DNA of 52,889 nt from assembly GCA_004020545.1 (NCBI GenBank), contig SAQE01000042.1:1-52889 (forward strand), in the 5' to 3' direction. This document shows positions 27,795-35,815 of this stretch, piece after piece. The translations under genes were made by a program, and so were the position numbers. Source of the DNA: Mesorhizobium sp. (GTDB lineage: Bacteria; Pseudomonadota; Alphaproteobacteria; Rhizobiales; Rhizobiaceae). The notes beneath the pieces were generated by a model, which saw nothing but the letters and a program-made list of their open reading frames with translations, did no database searches and was not told the origin of the DNA. Each line of letters opens with the position of its first letter. Position 1 is the first letter of the stretch.

Positions 27795-28913
27795 TTACCC
27801 GAATTTCTCTTTGAGCCACGCCTTGGGCAGCGCCGGCACGAAATTGCCGTCGCGCCCCGTCATGTCCTCATTGGCGGTGAGCGCGTTGAGGATCGCTTCC
27901 TCCACCCCTTGCACAACCGCGTCGAAGAACGGATCGATGTCGATGTCCGGGATGAACTCCGCGCGGGCGACGCGGCCTGAAGCCGCCAGCGCGGCCTCTG
28001 GATTGGCGGTCGAGAAGGCGAGAAAAATGTCGCCCGAGCTGTGGTAGCCGTAGCCGCCGGTCATGGCGATGCCGAGCGGCACGCGCCTGGCGAGGCGCTT
28101 CATCTGATGCGGCAGGAAGGGTGCGTCGGTGGCGACCACGGCGATGATCGAACCCTTTTCGGCGCGCGCCGTCGCCACGCGGATCGCCGGTTCGACAAGC
28201 TCCGGCTCGATGCGCCGGCCACGAATGGTGAAATTGCGCCGTTGGCCGAAATTCGACTGCACGAAGACACCCAGCGTGTAACGCCTGTCCTGCCATTCGA
28301 CGACGCGCGAGGCGGTGCCGGATCCGGCCTTGAAGCCGAAGGTGATCATGCCGGTGCCGCCGCCGACGCTGCCTTCTTCGATGGCCGCGCCGCTGGCGCT
28401 GTCGAGCGCGGCAGCGACATGCTCGAAGCCGACATGATGGCCGTTGATGTCGTTGAGGAAACCGTCATAGGTCTCCGCCGCCACCGGCAGGCCCCAGCCT
28501 GTATCGAGCGCGGCTGGCAGCACCTTGTGCATCCAGCGTAAGGTGGCGTCGCGCGTGACGCCGCAGGAATGCGTGTTGGTGATGGTGACCGGGAAGTTGA
28601 ACGCACCGGTCTCCTCGATGATATGCGTTCCCGTCAGCTCACCATTGCCGTTCTGGCTGAACACGCCGGCGAACACCGGCGTTGCGAGTTCGTGAACCGG
28701 CCTTGGCAGGATCGCGGTGACGCCGGTCCGCACCGGTCCGTTGCCGACCCGCAGCGGACCGTCGCCGGAAATCAGCGTCGTGTAGCCTACCGACACGCCC
28801 GGTACATCGGTGATGGCGTTGAAACGGCCCGGCGTGCCGTCCAATGCGATGTTGAACGAGCGCAGGCGCGGCTTGCCCGACGGCGTGCGAAGATGCGGGT
28901 CTTGATTGCTCAT
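27795..28913 (-). CDS. P1-family (DmpA-type) self-processing aminopeptidase
   Basis: This 372-residue Ntn-hydrolase-fold peptidase resembles DmpA/BapA. Landmarks in order are FNAITDVPGVSVGYTTL, the TITNTHSCGVTRD stretch, and GSVGGGTGMITFGFKAGSGT. Then come VFVQSNFGQRRNFTI and the processing site EKGSIIAVVATDAPFLPHQ, where the chain is cut before Ser, which becomes the N-terminal nucleophile. Such enzymes release N-terminal D-amino acids, beta-residues or small amides. No signal peptide is seen. I chose the ATG at 28913, seven bases past the xseA stop, so it is probably the second gene of an xseA operon. The longer frame into xseA is discarded. Confidence 0.88.
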   Translation of the reverse strand: MSNQDPHLRTPSGKPRLRSFNIALDGTPGRFNAITDVPGVSVGYTTLISGDGPLRVGNGPVRTGVTAILPRPVHELATPVFAGVFSQNGNGELTGTHIIEETGAFNFPVTITNTHSCGVTRDATLRWMHKVLPAALDTGWGLPVAAETYDGFLNDINGHHVGFEHVAAALDSASGAAIEEGSVGGGTGMITFGFKAGSGTASRVVEWQDRRYTLGVFVQSNFGQRRNFTIRGRRIEPELVEPAIRVATARAEKGSIIAVVATDAPFLPHQMKRLARRVPLGIAMTGGYGYHSSGDIFLAFSTANPEAALAASGRVARAEFIPDIDIDPFFDAVVQGVEEAILNALTANEDMTGRDGNFVPALPKAWLKEKFG

Positions 28914-28920
28914 CCCGTCC

Positions 28921-30489
28921 TCAGAACAACGAGCCCTGGCTGCCGGGCTCCTTGGCCTTGCCCGAGGGCTTGGCGGCCAGCTTCGGCCGCGCTCCGCCGC
29001 TGGTGGCGATGGCCTCCGCATTGCCGTCGGCGAATTCCAGTTGCAGCGCCGCGCCCGGCGCCAATTCCGCGACGCGCTTTATGACGGCGCCGTCGGCGTC
29101 CTTGACCAGCGCGAAGCCGCGCGCCAGCACGGCCTTGTGCGAGAGGGTGGAGAGCAGCCGGTCGGCCTGGGTCAAAGCCGCACGCAGCCGATCCAGTTGC
29201 CGCGCCACCGCCTGGTCCTGCCTTCGCGTCAGTCCGGCCAGCGTATCGGCCTGCAGCTTCTGCCGCCTGACGATCGGCGCCGGCGACAGTCTCGCCGAGG
29301 TGCGCTGGAAGCGTTCCCGGCCTTGACGAACGATGGCAAAGAAGGCGGCACGCGCGCGGGCGATGTCGCGGCCTGTCAGGGTGCGCGTCTCGTTGAGGCG
29401 GCGCGACAGGGTCGCGGGCGTCAGCCGCTGCCGGTCCAGCCTCGCGCGCTTGCGCTCGATGCTCACCGTCAGGCCGCGGCCCAGCCGGCTGGTCGCCTCG
29501 TCGAAGCGGCGGCGCGGCAGCGCCAGCAACTGGTCGGGCGAGGGGAGCGCGCGCGCCGCGGCGCGCACAGCCTGGCGCTTGCGATCCAGATGCCGCGAGG
29601 CGCAGGCATTGAGCCGCGCGCCGAGACTTGCCAAGGTGGCTTCCAGGTCCGCCCTGACCGGCACGGCGATCTCGGCGGCGCCCGTCGGCGTCGGCGCGCG
29701 CATATCGGCGACGAAGTCGATTAGCGTCCAGTCCGTCTCATGGCCGACTGCGGAGATCACCGGGATCCGGGAGGCCGCGACGGCGCGCGCCAGCCCTTCG
29801 TCGTTGAATCCCCAAAGATCCTCGAGGCTGCCGCCGCCGCGCGCCACGATCAGGAGATCGGGTTGGCGGATGGCGCCGTCCGAGGCGAGCGCATTGAAGC
29901 CGTTGACGGCCGCGGTCACTTCCTTGGCCGTCGTCTCGCCCTGGACCCTCACCGGCCAGACCAGCACGGTGAGCGGGAACCGGTCCTTGATGCGGTGGAT
30001 GATGTCGCGGATCACCGAGCCCGTCGGCGAGGTGACCACGCCGATGACCCGTGGCATGAACGGCAGCCGCCGCTTGCGTCCGGAATCGAACAGGCCTTCC
30101 GCTTGCAGCCGGCGCTTGCGCTCTTCCAGCAGCGCCATCAGTGCTCCGGCGCCCGCCGGCTCGAGATTGTCGATGACGATCTGGTAGTTGGACTTGCCGG
30201 GATAGGTCGTCAGCTTGCCGCTGGCGATCACTTCCATCCCTTCCTCAGGGCGGAATTTCAGGCGGCTCATCGTCGTCTTCCAGACCACGGCATCGAGCCG
30301 CGCGCGATCGTCCTTCAGCGCGAAATAGGCGTGGCCGGAGGAATGCGGGCCGCGATAGCCGGAAATCTCGCCGCGCACCCGCACATTGCCAAAGGCGTCC
30401 TCGACCGTGCGCTTCAGCGCGCCTGAAATCTCGCTCACCGTGTATTCGGTGGCATTGCTGCGTGATTCGGTTGCTGCTTCACTCATCAT
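28921..30489 (-). CDS. xseA: exodeoxyribonuclease VII large subunit
   Basis: This 522-residue protein is the catalytic subunit that, with XseB, degrades single-stranded DNA to oligonucleotides. It has an N-terminal OB-fold ([20 protein letters not shown]), the catalytic core with [34 protein letters not shown] and [20 protein letters not shown], a long coiled-coil region rich in Arg/Leu, and a C-terminal domain with [16 protein letters not shown]. The basic tail is longer than in E. coli (456 residues), as in other rhizobia. Either Met of the initial pair may start. xseB is not in the window. Confidence 0.95.
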   Translation of the reverse strand: MMSEAATESRSNATEYTVSEISGALKRTVEDAFGNVRVRGEISGYRGPHSSGHAYFALKDDRARLDAVVWKTTMSRLKFRPEEGMEVIASGKLTTYPGKSNYQIVIDNLEPAGAGALMALLEERKRRLQAEGLFDSGRKRRLPFMPRVIGVVTSPTGSVIRDIIHRIKDRFPLTVLVWPVRVQGETTAKEVTAAVNGFNALASDGAIRQPDLLIVARGGGSLEDLWGFNDEGLARAVAASRIPVISAVGHETDWTLIDFVADMRAPTPTGAAEIAVPVRADLEATLASLGARLNACASRHLDRKRQAVRAAARALPSPDQLLALPRRRFDEATSRLGRGLTVSIERKRARLDRQRLTPATLSRRLNETRTLTGRDIARARAAFFAIVRQGRERFQRTSARLSPAPIVRRQKLQADTLAGLTRRQDQAVARQLDRLRAALTQADRLLSTLSHKAVLARGFALVKDADGAVIKRVAELAPGAALQLEFADGNAEAIATSGGARPKLAAKPSGKAKEPGSQGSLF

Positions 30490-30607
30490 GCGATTGGGGA
30501 ACGCTTATCGGCCTGCGTCAAGGCAGGGACCAATCCTCGCTAATATTATAACGCGATCTTAAGCCGAATTTGCTTTGACTGGCTCCGACACAGTCGGCCA
30601 AACACGC

Positions 30608-32836
30608 ATGAGCCCGCGCCCCAACAGCAGCCCATTGACGCATCAGGTCACCTTGACCGTGCTGACGCTTGCCGTTTGCGCGCTGGCGATCGTCGTCGGC
30701 TTCGGCCTCTACGCGGCAGTTCAGGCCGACCATGCCTCGCTCGAGCGCCAAAAGATATTCATCGCCGATGGCCTGAAGGATCAGATCGCGACGGTTCAGC
30801 GTGAGCAGGAAAGCGTTTCGGTCTGGGATGACGCTGTCACCAATGTGAAGGCCGGCAACCAGGCCTGGATCGAAGAGAATCTCAGCGTCTGGATGTATAC
30901 CTACTACGGCCACAACCGGGTCTACCTCCTCGATGCCGCAAATCGTCCGGTCCATACCATGCGGGAGGGCGAGGTGCTCGAACCGTCGGCCTATCGCGAG
31001 GACGAGCCGGCAATGCTCTCCACCATCGAGAAATTGCGCGCCATGCTCGCTCAGCCGCCGAAGGCCGACGCTTCCGGCCAGCCGGCCAAGATGGTCGCCG
31101 AGGATCTGGTGCCGCTGGGCGGCAAGCCGGCGATCCTCAGCGTCATGCCGCTGGTGCCGAGCACGGACCGGGTCACGCAGGACCCCGGCGGCGAATATCT
31201 GCATGTGTCGGTCGAGTTCATCAACGACGCCGTCATCGGCAAGATCGCCGAGAAATACCTGCTCGAGGGGGCACGACTCGTGCCCTTGTCGCAACCGGTC
31301 GGCGCGGCGGCCGTTCCGCTGGTCGATTCGCGCGGCGTCATCCTCGGCTATATAGGCTGGAACCAGGAACGGCCCGGTCTTACCCTGGTGCGCAAGATGG
31401 CGCCGGCGCTGGCTGTAGCACTGCTTGTGGCGGCTGGCGTTCTGGCGTTCCTGCTGCGCCGGCTCCGCCGGGCTTCGTCCGCGCTGCAGACAAGCCAGGA
31501 TGAGGCGCAATATCTCGCCTTCCACGACACGCTCACCGGTCTGCCCAACAGGGCTCTGTTCGAGGACCGCTTGCGGCAGGCCCTGCTCAGGACCAGCCAG
31601 GACATGGCGGTTCACGACACGGGAAAGGTGGCGTTGCTCTATCTCGATCTCGACCGCTTCAAGCATATCAATGACACGCTCGGCCATCCCGCGGGCGATG
31701 AGCTGGTGCGCCAGACGGCGGCCAGGCTCCAGCACACCGTTCGCGAGGTGGATACCGTGGCGCGGCTGGGCGGCGACGAGTTCGCGCTGATCCTCGTCGA
31801 CATCCGCGATATCCGTGCCGCAGAGGATATCGCCGAGCGGCTGTTGCAGAAGTTGCAGGAGCCGTTCAAGCTCATGGACGATCAGGTCTTCGTCAGCGCC
31901 TCGATCGGCATCGCGCTGGCGGCCGGCGACGAGACGGATGCCGACGATCTGCTGCGCAAGGCCGACATCGCGCTCTACGAAGCAAAGAAGAACGGCCGCG
32001 GCCGGCACCAGGTCTTCGCCGGCGACATGGACGACCTTCTCTTGCGCAAGCGCAAGGTCGAGACCGAGCTTCGCAAGGCTCTCGACGGCGGGACCGGCAT
32101 CAGGCTCGCCTACCAGCCGGTGTTCGCGGCGAACGGCAAGACGATCCTCGGCGCGGAGGCGCTGATCCGCTGGGGGCATGAGGTGCATGGCGCACTGCCG
32201 GCGGCGCAGTTCATCGCCATCGCCGAGGAGCGCGGCATGATCGGCCAACTCGGCGCGTGGGTGCTGCAGGAGGCCTGCCGCTTCGCCGTGCGAACCGACC
32301 TGCCGTGGCTCGCCGTCAACGTGTCACCGCTGCAATTGCGCGACGCCGGCTTTCCCGAACAGGTTGCGTCGATCCTTGCCGACACCGGGCTGGCGCCGCA
32401 GCGCCTGCAGTTCGAAATCACCGAAAGCGTGCTTCTGGACAACAGCGATGCATCGAGGGCGGCTCTAGCCGCCTTGCGCCAATTGGGCGTCGGCATCGTT
32501 CTGGACGATTTCGGTACGGGCTATTCATCGCTGAGCCACCTGCGTCGCCACGCCATCGACAAGCTCAAGATAGACTGTTCCTTCGTGCGGCTTCTCGATG
32601 GCGACGGCAACTCGGCGGCGATCGTCAAGGCGCTGATCGATCTCGCCGTCGCGCTCGGAGTCGACGTCACCGCCGAGGGTGTGGAGACCGAGGCGCAGAA
32701 GATGCTGCTGGTCGCCATGGGCTGCCGGCAACTGCAGGGCTATCTCCTGTCGCCGCCGCTTGAGCCGATCCAACTGCTCGGCCTTTCCGGTCTGGCTTCG
32801 CCGGACGAGGTCGAGCCGGCCGCCGCGCGCGCCTGA
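30608..32836 (+). CDS. membrane CHASE4-GGDEF-EAL cyclic-di-GMP protein
   Basis: This protein of about 742 residues begins with an inner-membrane helix (VTLTVLTLAVCALAIVVGFG). A periplasmic CHASE4 sensor follows (about 45-250, with ESVSVWDDAVTNVKAGNQAW) and a second helix at about 270-290. The GGDEF domain has an intact RLGGDEFALIL. The EAL domain has GAEALIRW, ITESVLLDN, LDDFGTGYSSLSHLRR and AEGVETEAQ. Both active-site sets look intact, so it could make and degrade c-di-GMP, with one activity dominating. The ATG at 30608 is preferred to an in-frame TTG at 30575. It is divergent from xseA and convergent with the LysR gene, only three bases apart. Confidence 0.93.
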   Translation: MSPRPNSSPLTHQVTLTVLTLAVCALAIVVGFGLYAAVQADHASLERQKIFIADGLKDQIATVQREQESVSVWDDAVTNVKAGNQAWIEENLSVWMYTYYGHNRVYLLDAANRPVHTMREGEVLEPSAYREDEPAMLSTIEKLRAMLAQPPKADASGQPAKMVAEDLVPLGGKPAILSVMPLVPSTDRVTQDPGGEYLHVSVEFINDAVIGKIAEKYLLEGARLVPLSQPVGAAAVPLVDSRGVILGYIGWNQERPGLTLVRKMAPALAVALLVAAGVLAFLLRRLRRASSALQTSQDEAQYLAFHDTLTGLPNRALFEDRLRQALLRTSQDMAVHDTGKVALLYLDLDRFKHINDTLGHPAGDELVRQTAARLQHTVREVDTVARLGGDEFALILVDIRDIRAAEDIAERLLQKLQEPFKLMDDQVFVSASIGIALAAGDETDADDLLRKADIALYEAKKNGRGRHQVFAGDMDDLLLRKRKVETELRKALDGGTGIRLAYQPVFAANGKTILGAEALIRWGHEVHGALPAAQFIAIAEERGMIGQLGAWVLQEACRFAVRTDLPWLAVNVSPLQLRDAGFPEQVASILADTGLAPQRLQFEITESVLLDNSDASRAALAALRQLGVGIVLDDFGTGYSSLSHLRRHAIDKLKIDCSFVRLLDGDGNSAAIVKALIDLAVALGVDVTAEGVETEAQKMLLVAMGCRQLQGYLLSPPLEPIQLLGLSGLASPDEVEPAAARA

Positions 32837-32839
32837 TCC

Positions 32840-33796
32840 CTACCAGCCAGGCAGGATCTGGTTTGCCTTGGTCCGCTTCATCTTGGCGAAGGCAAGCGCC
32901 GCGAAGTCGAAGCTTCCCGCCTCCTCGCCGACGGGCACGGAGATGTTGTCGAGGCTTTCCGCGATGTGACGGGCCAGAGCATCGACGATCTCCGGCTGCG
33001 AGGTCTGGCCGCGCATGATGCCGATGCGGCAGTCCGGCAGCGCATCGAAGCCGTCGGCCTCGCCGAGCACGCGCATGCCAGGCCTGAGCGCGCATTCCGG
33101 CAGCACCGAGATGGCGAGGCCGGAAAGCACGGCGGCGGTGATCACGGTGGCCGAGAAGCTGGAGAACAGCACGCGATACTCGCGGTTCTGCCGGTCGAGC
33201 ACGTCGACGGCGGCGCGCCGCCAGACGCAATTCGGCCGGCCGAACGCCATCGGCAGGATTTCCTGCTCATGCGTGGCGTGGTTGGCCGAGGTGACCCACA
33301 AAAGCGGTTCGCGCCGCACCACTTCCGACTGGCCGCGCGTGTCGTTGTGCGTCACCAGCGCGAGGTCGAGATTGCCGCGCTTGATGTGCTCGACAAGCCC
33401 CGGCGTCGGCTCGCAGATCACGGTCAGCTCGACGCGGGGATTGGAGCGCGAGAAGCGCGCCATAATCTCCGGCAGGAAGCGGTCGGCATAGTCGTCCGGC
33501 GTGCCGATGCGGATCGTGCCTTCGAGCCGCTGGTCGTCGAAGGCCGCGAGTGTCTCGCGGTTGAGGTAGATCAGCCGCCGCGCATAGGAAAGCAGCCTGT
33601 CGCCTTCCTCGGTCAGCTTGTTGGTGCGCCCGTCCTTTTCGAACAGCGGCTTGCCGATACGCTCCTCCAGCCGGCGCATCTGCATGGACACCGCCGATTG
33701 TGTTCGGTGCACCTCTTCGGCCGCCCGGGTGAAGCTGCCGGTGTCGGCGATCGAGATGAAGGTCTGCAACTGATCGAGATCGAGCGGCGCTTTCAT
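32840..33796 (-). CDS. LysR-family transcriptional regulator
   Basis: This 318-residue protein has a winged HTH at residues 7-65 (LQTFISIADTGSFTRAAEEV, then TQSAVSMQMRRLEERIGKPL). A type-2 periplasmic-binding effector domain follows (TIRIGTPDDYADRFLPEIMA onward). The sequence type is like LrhA/HexA-related regulators of rhizobia. The effector is unknown. It is divergent from a DUF1127 gene across 180 bases, a common pairing in Rhizobiales, so that gene is the likely target along with its own promoter. Confidence 0.92.
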   Translation of the reverse strand: MKAPLDLDQLQTFISIADTGSFTRAAEEVHRTQSAVSMQMRRLEERIGKPLFEKDGRTNKLTEEGDRLLSYARRLIYLNRETLAAFDDQRLEGTIRIGTPDDYADRFLPEIMARFSRSNPRVELTVICEPTPGLVEHIKRGNLDLALVTHNDTRGQSEVVRREPLLWVTSANHATHEQEILPMAFGRPNCVWRRAAVDVLDRQNREYRVLFSSFSATVITAAVLSGLAISVLPECALRPGMRVLGEADGFDALPDCRIGIMRGQTSQPEIVDALARHIAESLDNISVPVGEEAGSFDFAALAFAKMKRTKANQILPGW

Positions 33797-33976
33797 CGGT
33801 CCAATCCATCATTGATGTTGATGCTACAGATTAAAAACATTCGTTGGATTAATCAATCGCGTGATGGCACATTCGCATCGTCCACATGAAAGCATGTGAA
33901 TGGAAACCGGAACGGCGCTTCTCCCAGGCGCCGATCGCGCGGTTTCGTCCGCTCGACTCCTGAAGGAGAGACCGAC
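33797..33976. promoter_or_regulatory. LysR / DUF1127 divergent control region
   Basis: The AT-rich stretch ATTAAAAACATTCGTTGG, followed by ATTAATCAATC at 33831-33860, holds several T-N11-A-compatible half-sites and a TTAAT/ATTAA symmetry. GAAGGAGAG at 33962-33970 is the ribosome site of the DUF1127 gene. Binding by the divergent LysR protein is inferred from position. Confidence 0.45.
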
Positions 33977-34267
33977 ATGACCACGATCGAATTCGCCTCC
34001 AAGACCCCGCGCATCACCACGCGTCCGGCCGTTGCGACGCGCGTGCTCAATGTGGTCGCCGACGCCTACCGCGCCTGGAAAAACCGCCGCGCCTTCTATC
34101 GCCTTGGCGAGATGTCGGACGCCGAGCTTGCCGATATCGGCCTCACCCGCGCCGACCTCCACGTCGCCGTCGCCGTGCCCTTTGGCCGCGATCCGACGGC
34201 GAAGCTGCGCGCCATCGCCGACGACCGCGCCGACACGATCGAGGATCTCGCCCGCAAGGTTACCTGA
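33977..34267 (+). CDS. DUF1127 domain protein
   Basis: This 96-residue protein's middle is a textbook DUF1127 motif: AYRAWKNRRAFYRLGEMSD followed by AELADIGLTRADL (about residues 32-65). Small Arg-rich DUF1127 proteins of alphaproteobacteria are involved in phosphate/carbon metabolism in Agrobacterium. In Rhodobacter the member CcaF1 binds RNA and affects maturation of the CCUCCUCCC-motif sRNAs encoded downstream of it. Here too the gene is followed at once by a hairpin-rich 3' region. Strong GAAGGAG ribosome site. The C-terminal 30 residues (FGRDPTAKLRAIADDRADTI) extend past the usual domain end. Confidence 0.92.
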   Translation: MTTIEFASKTPRITTRPAVATRVLNVVADAYRAWKNRRAFYRLGEMSDAELADIGLTRADLHVAVAVPFGRDPTAKLRAIADDRADTIEDLARKVT

Positions 34268-34289
34268 TCGGCTGCGCAACTGCGTTCTC

Positions 34290-34413
34290 GGTCGCGCTGA
34301 ACCTTTTGAAGGCTCGGCGCGACCAAGCTTCATGCAGGCTCCCACACTCCCAGCCGGTTTCCCGCCGGCCTGCCTGCACATTGCCCGGTTCCCCTCCAGG
34401 ACCGGGCATTTTT
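34290..34413 (+). ncRNA. structured 3' region of the DUF1127 transcript, sRNA candidate
   Basis: There are three hairpins. The first is GGTCGCGC/GCGCGACC (34290-34324), with an inner CCTT-TTG-AAGG. The second is TGCAGGC/GCCTGCA (34333-34378), enclosing GCCGG-TTTCCCG-CCGGC. The third is the terminator TGCCCGG-T-TCC / GGA-CCGGGCA (34382-34408), with loop CCTCCA and a T5 tail. The last loop region, TTCCCCTCCAGG, is anti-Shine-Dalgarno-like. It is comparable in position to Rhodobacter CcsR RNAs, but the loops are not the exact CCUCCUCCC. Confidence 0.6.
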
Positions 34414-34416
34414 CGC

Positions 34417-34695
34417 TTAAAGCCGATCGATAAGTCCGATGAGCCGTCCACCGGCAAACATCAAAATCCCGAAGGCCAAAAGGGAGAGGGCGAATATCCC
34501 ATAGCCGGCGCGATTGCTCTCATCCAACGGCTTCCACTGTGACGATAGCGGCTTGCCATACTTCAAGGCGTCACGAATGTTTTTATACCCGGGTGCGTCA
34601 CGGGGGTTAAGGAAGTCATATCGATAAACTGAGTAGACAACGCCGAGCAGTGCTACACCCGTCAAGCCGTTGACGACTATTTCACCTAAAGTCAT
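34417..34695 (-). CDS. small membrane protein of unknown function
   Basis: This 92-residue protein has an N-terminal helix (IVVNGLTGVALLGVVYSVY) and a C-terminal helix (GYGIFALSLLAFGILMFAGG). A polar loop between them (YDFLNPRDAPGYKNIRDALK) should place both termini on the same side. The protein ends RLIGLIDRL. I do not recognise a family. Its base composition is less GC-rich than its neighbours (for example the stretch near 34600-34690), which may point to transfer. It starts 13 bases after the stop of the DUF937 gene and is probably co-transcribed with it. Confidence 0.65.
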   Translation of the reverse strand: MTLGEIVVNGLTGVALLGVVYSVYRYDFLNPRDAPGYKNIRDALKYGKPLSSQWKPLDESNRAGYGIFALSLLAFGILMFAGGRLIGLIDRL

Positions 34696-34707
34696 GTTTT
34701 TACCAGA

Positions 34708-35715
34708 CTACCTCCGGTCCATGCCGCGTTTGAACTGGTCGAAGATCGACTCCACGCCCTTCTGATACTCGTCGCGCTGCTGTGCGCCGGTCTCGAACAT
34801 CTTGCCGAAAATGTCGTCAAACGGATTTCGCGGCCGGCCGCTCGGATTGGTCTGCGGCTGCGGCGGCTGACTCTGTTGGGGCTGGCGCTGTTGCGGCTGC
34901 TGCGGCGCCGCCTGCCCGCCGGGCAGCCCGAATCCGCCGCCGCCCTGGCGCAGCATCTCCTCGAACATCTTGCCGAGCGGATTGTCGCCATAAGGGCTCT
35001 GCGTCTGCTGAGGCTGGCTTTGCGTCTGCTGCGCGCCGCCGCCGAACATATCCTGCAGCACTTTGCCCAGCGGGTTGTCGCCATAGGGGTTGGGCGTCTG
35101 CTGAGGCTGGCTTTGCGTCTGCTGAGCGCCGCCGCCGAACATGTCCTGCAGCACCTTGCCGAGCGGGTTGTCGCCATAAGGATTGGGCGCCGGTTGCGGC
35201 GCCCGCGCGCCGCCTCCCGCCTGCCGCATCATCTCCTCGATGATTTCGCCGAGCGGATTGCCGCCGCCGCCGAAGCCGCCGGCGGCCTGCATCTGGTTGT
35301 TGGTCTGATTGAACAGTCCGCCCATCATCATCGAGGCCATCGCCGGCAGCATCTGCTGCAGCACCTGCTGGCTGAGCCCGGTCGCCTGCGCGGCCTGGGC
35401 GGCGACGGCGCGTGACAGGTCCTTCGAGCCGAACAGGTGGCCGAGAATGCCGTTGCCTTCATTGATGCCTTGTGGCGAGAAGGCTCTGGTCGCGTCCTCG
35501 AAATATTTGGCGTGCTGGCCGCTCGCCATCGCCGTCATGAAGGCGCCCATCCCGTAAGGATCGGCGGTGTTGCGCTGAAGCCCTTGTGAAAAAGCCGGCA
35601 GCAGCGCCTGAACCGCTGCCTGGGTCTGCTGCATCGACAGGCCATATTGCTGAGCCAGCGCCTGCATGCCGGCGCCGTTCTGGGCTTGCGAAAAAATGTC
35701 GAACAGGGAAGGCAT
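34708..35715 (-). CDS. DUF937-type repeat protein
   Basis: This 335-residue soluble protein has an N-terminal DUF937-like helical domain (about 1-150), from MPSLFDIFSQAQNGAGMQAL through QATGLSQQVLQQMLPAMASM. A low-complexity Gly/Gln/Pro-rich half follows. That half holds three 31-residue units built on NPYGDNPLGKVLQDMFGGG plus AQQTQSQPQQT, with a fourth related unit earlier (GGGGNPLGEIIEEMM) and a last NPFDDIFGKMF. Each unit pairs a short amphipathic NPLG-helix with a Gln-rich spacer. The function is unknown. No signal peptide. Confidence 0.8.
   Translation of the reverse strand: MPSLFDIFSQAQNGAGMQALAQQYGLSMQQTQAAVQALLPAFSQGLQRNTADPYGMGAFMTAMASGQHAKYFEDATRAFSPQGINEGNGILGHLFGSKDLSRAVAAQAAQATGLSQQVLQQMLPAMASMMMGGLFNQTNNQMQAAGGFGGGGNPLGEIIEEMMRQAGGGARAPQPAPNPYGDNPLGKVLQDMFGGGAQQTQSQPQQTPNPYGDNPLGKVLQDMFGGGAQQTQSQPQQTQSPYGDNPLGKMFEEMLRQGGGGFGLPGGQAAPQQPQQRQPQQSQPPQPQTNPSGRPRNPFDDIFGKMFETGAQQRDEYQKGVESIFDQFKRGMDRR
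34970..35190. repeat. 93-bp coding tandem repeat in the DUF937 gene
   Basis: Two nearly identical 93-94-base units (34970-35063 and 35064-35157) plus part of a third encode the NPYGDNPLGK repeats. High DNA identity between units suggests recent duplication and possible length variation among strains. Confidence 0.75.
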
Positions 35716-35815
35716 GGGGTCTCCTCCGCAATATCCTCACGGAGGAACCTAGTTCGTTTCCATCACCGATTGAAGCAGCTTTTGCCGCGCCCACTGTCAG
35801 GTGGCAGGCGAACGG

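Noticed and set aside
34970-35190. CRISPR array
   Set aside because: The repeats are in-frame coding units of 93 bases without unique spacers.
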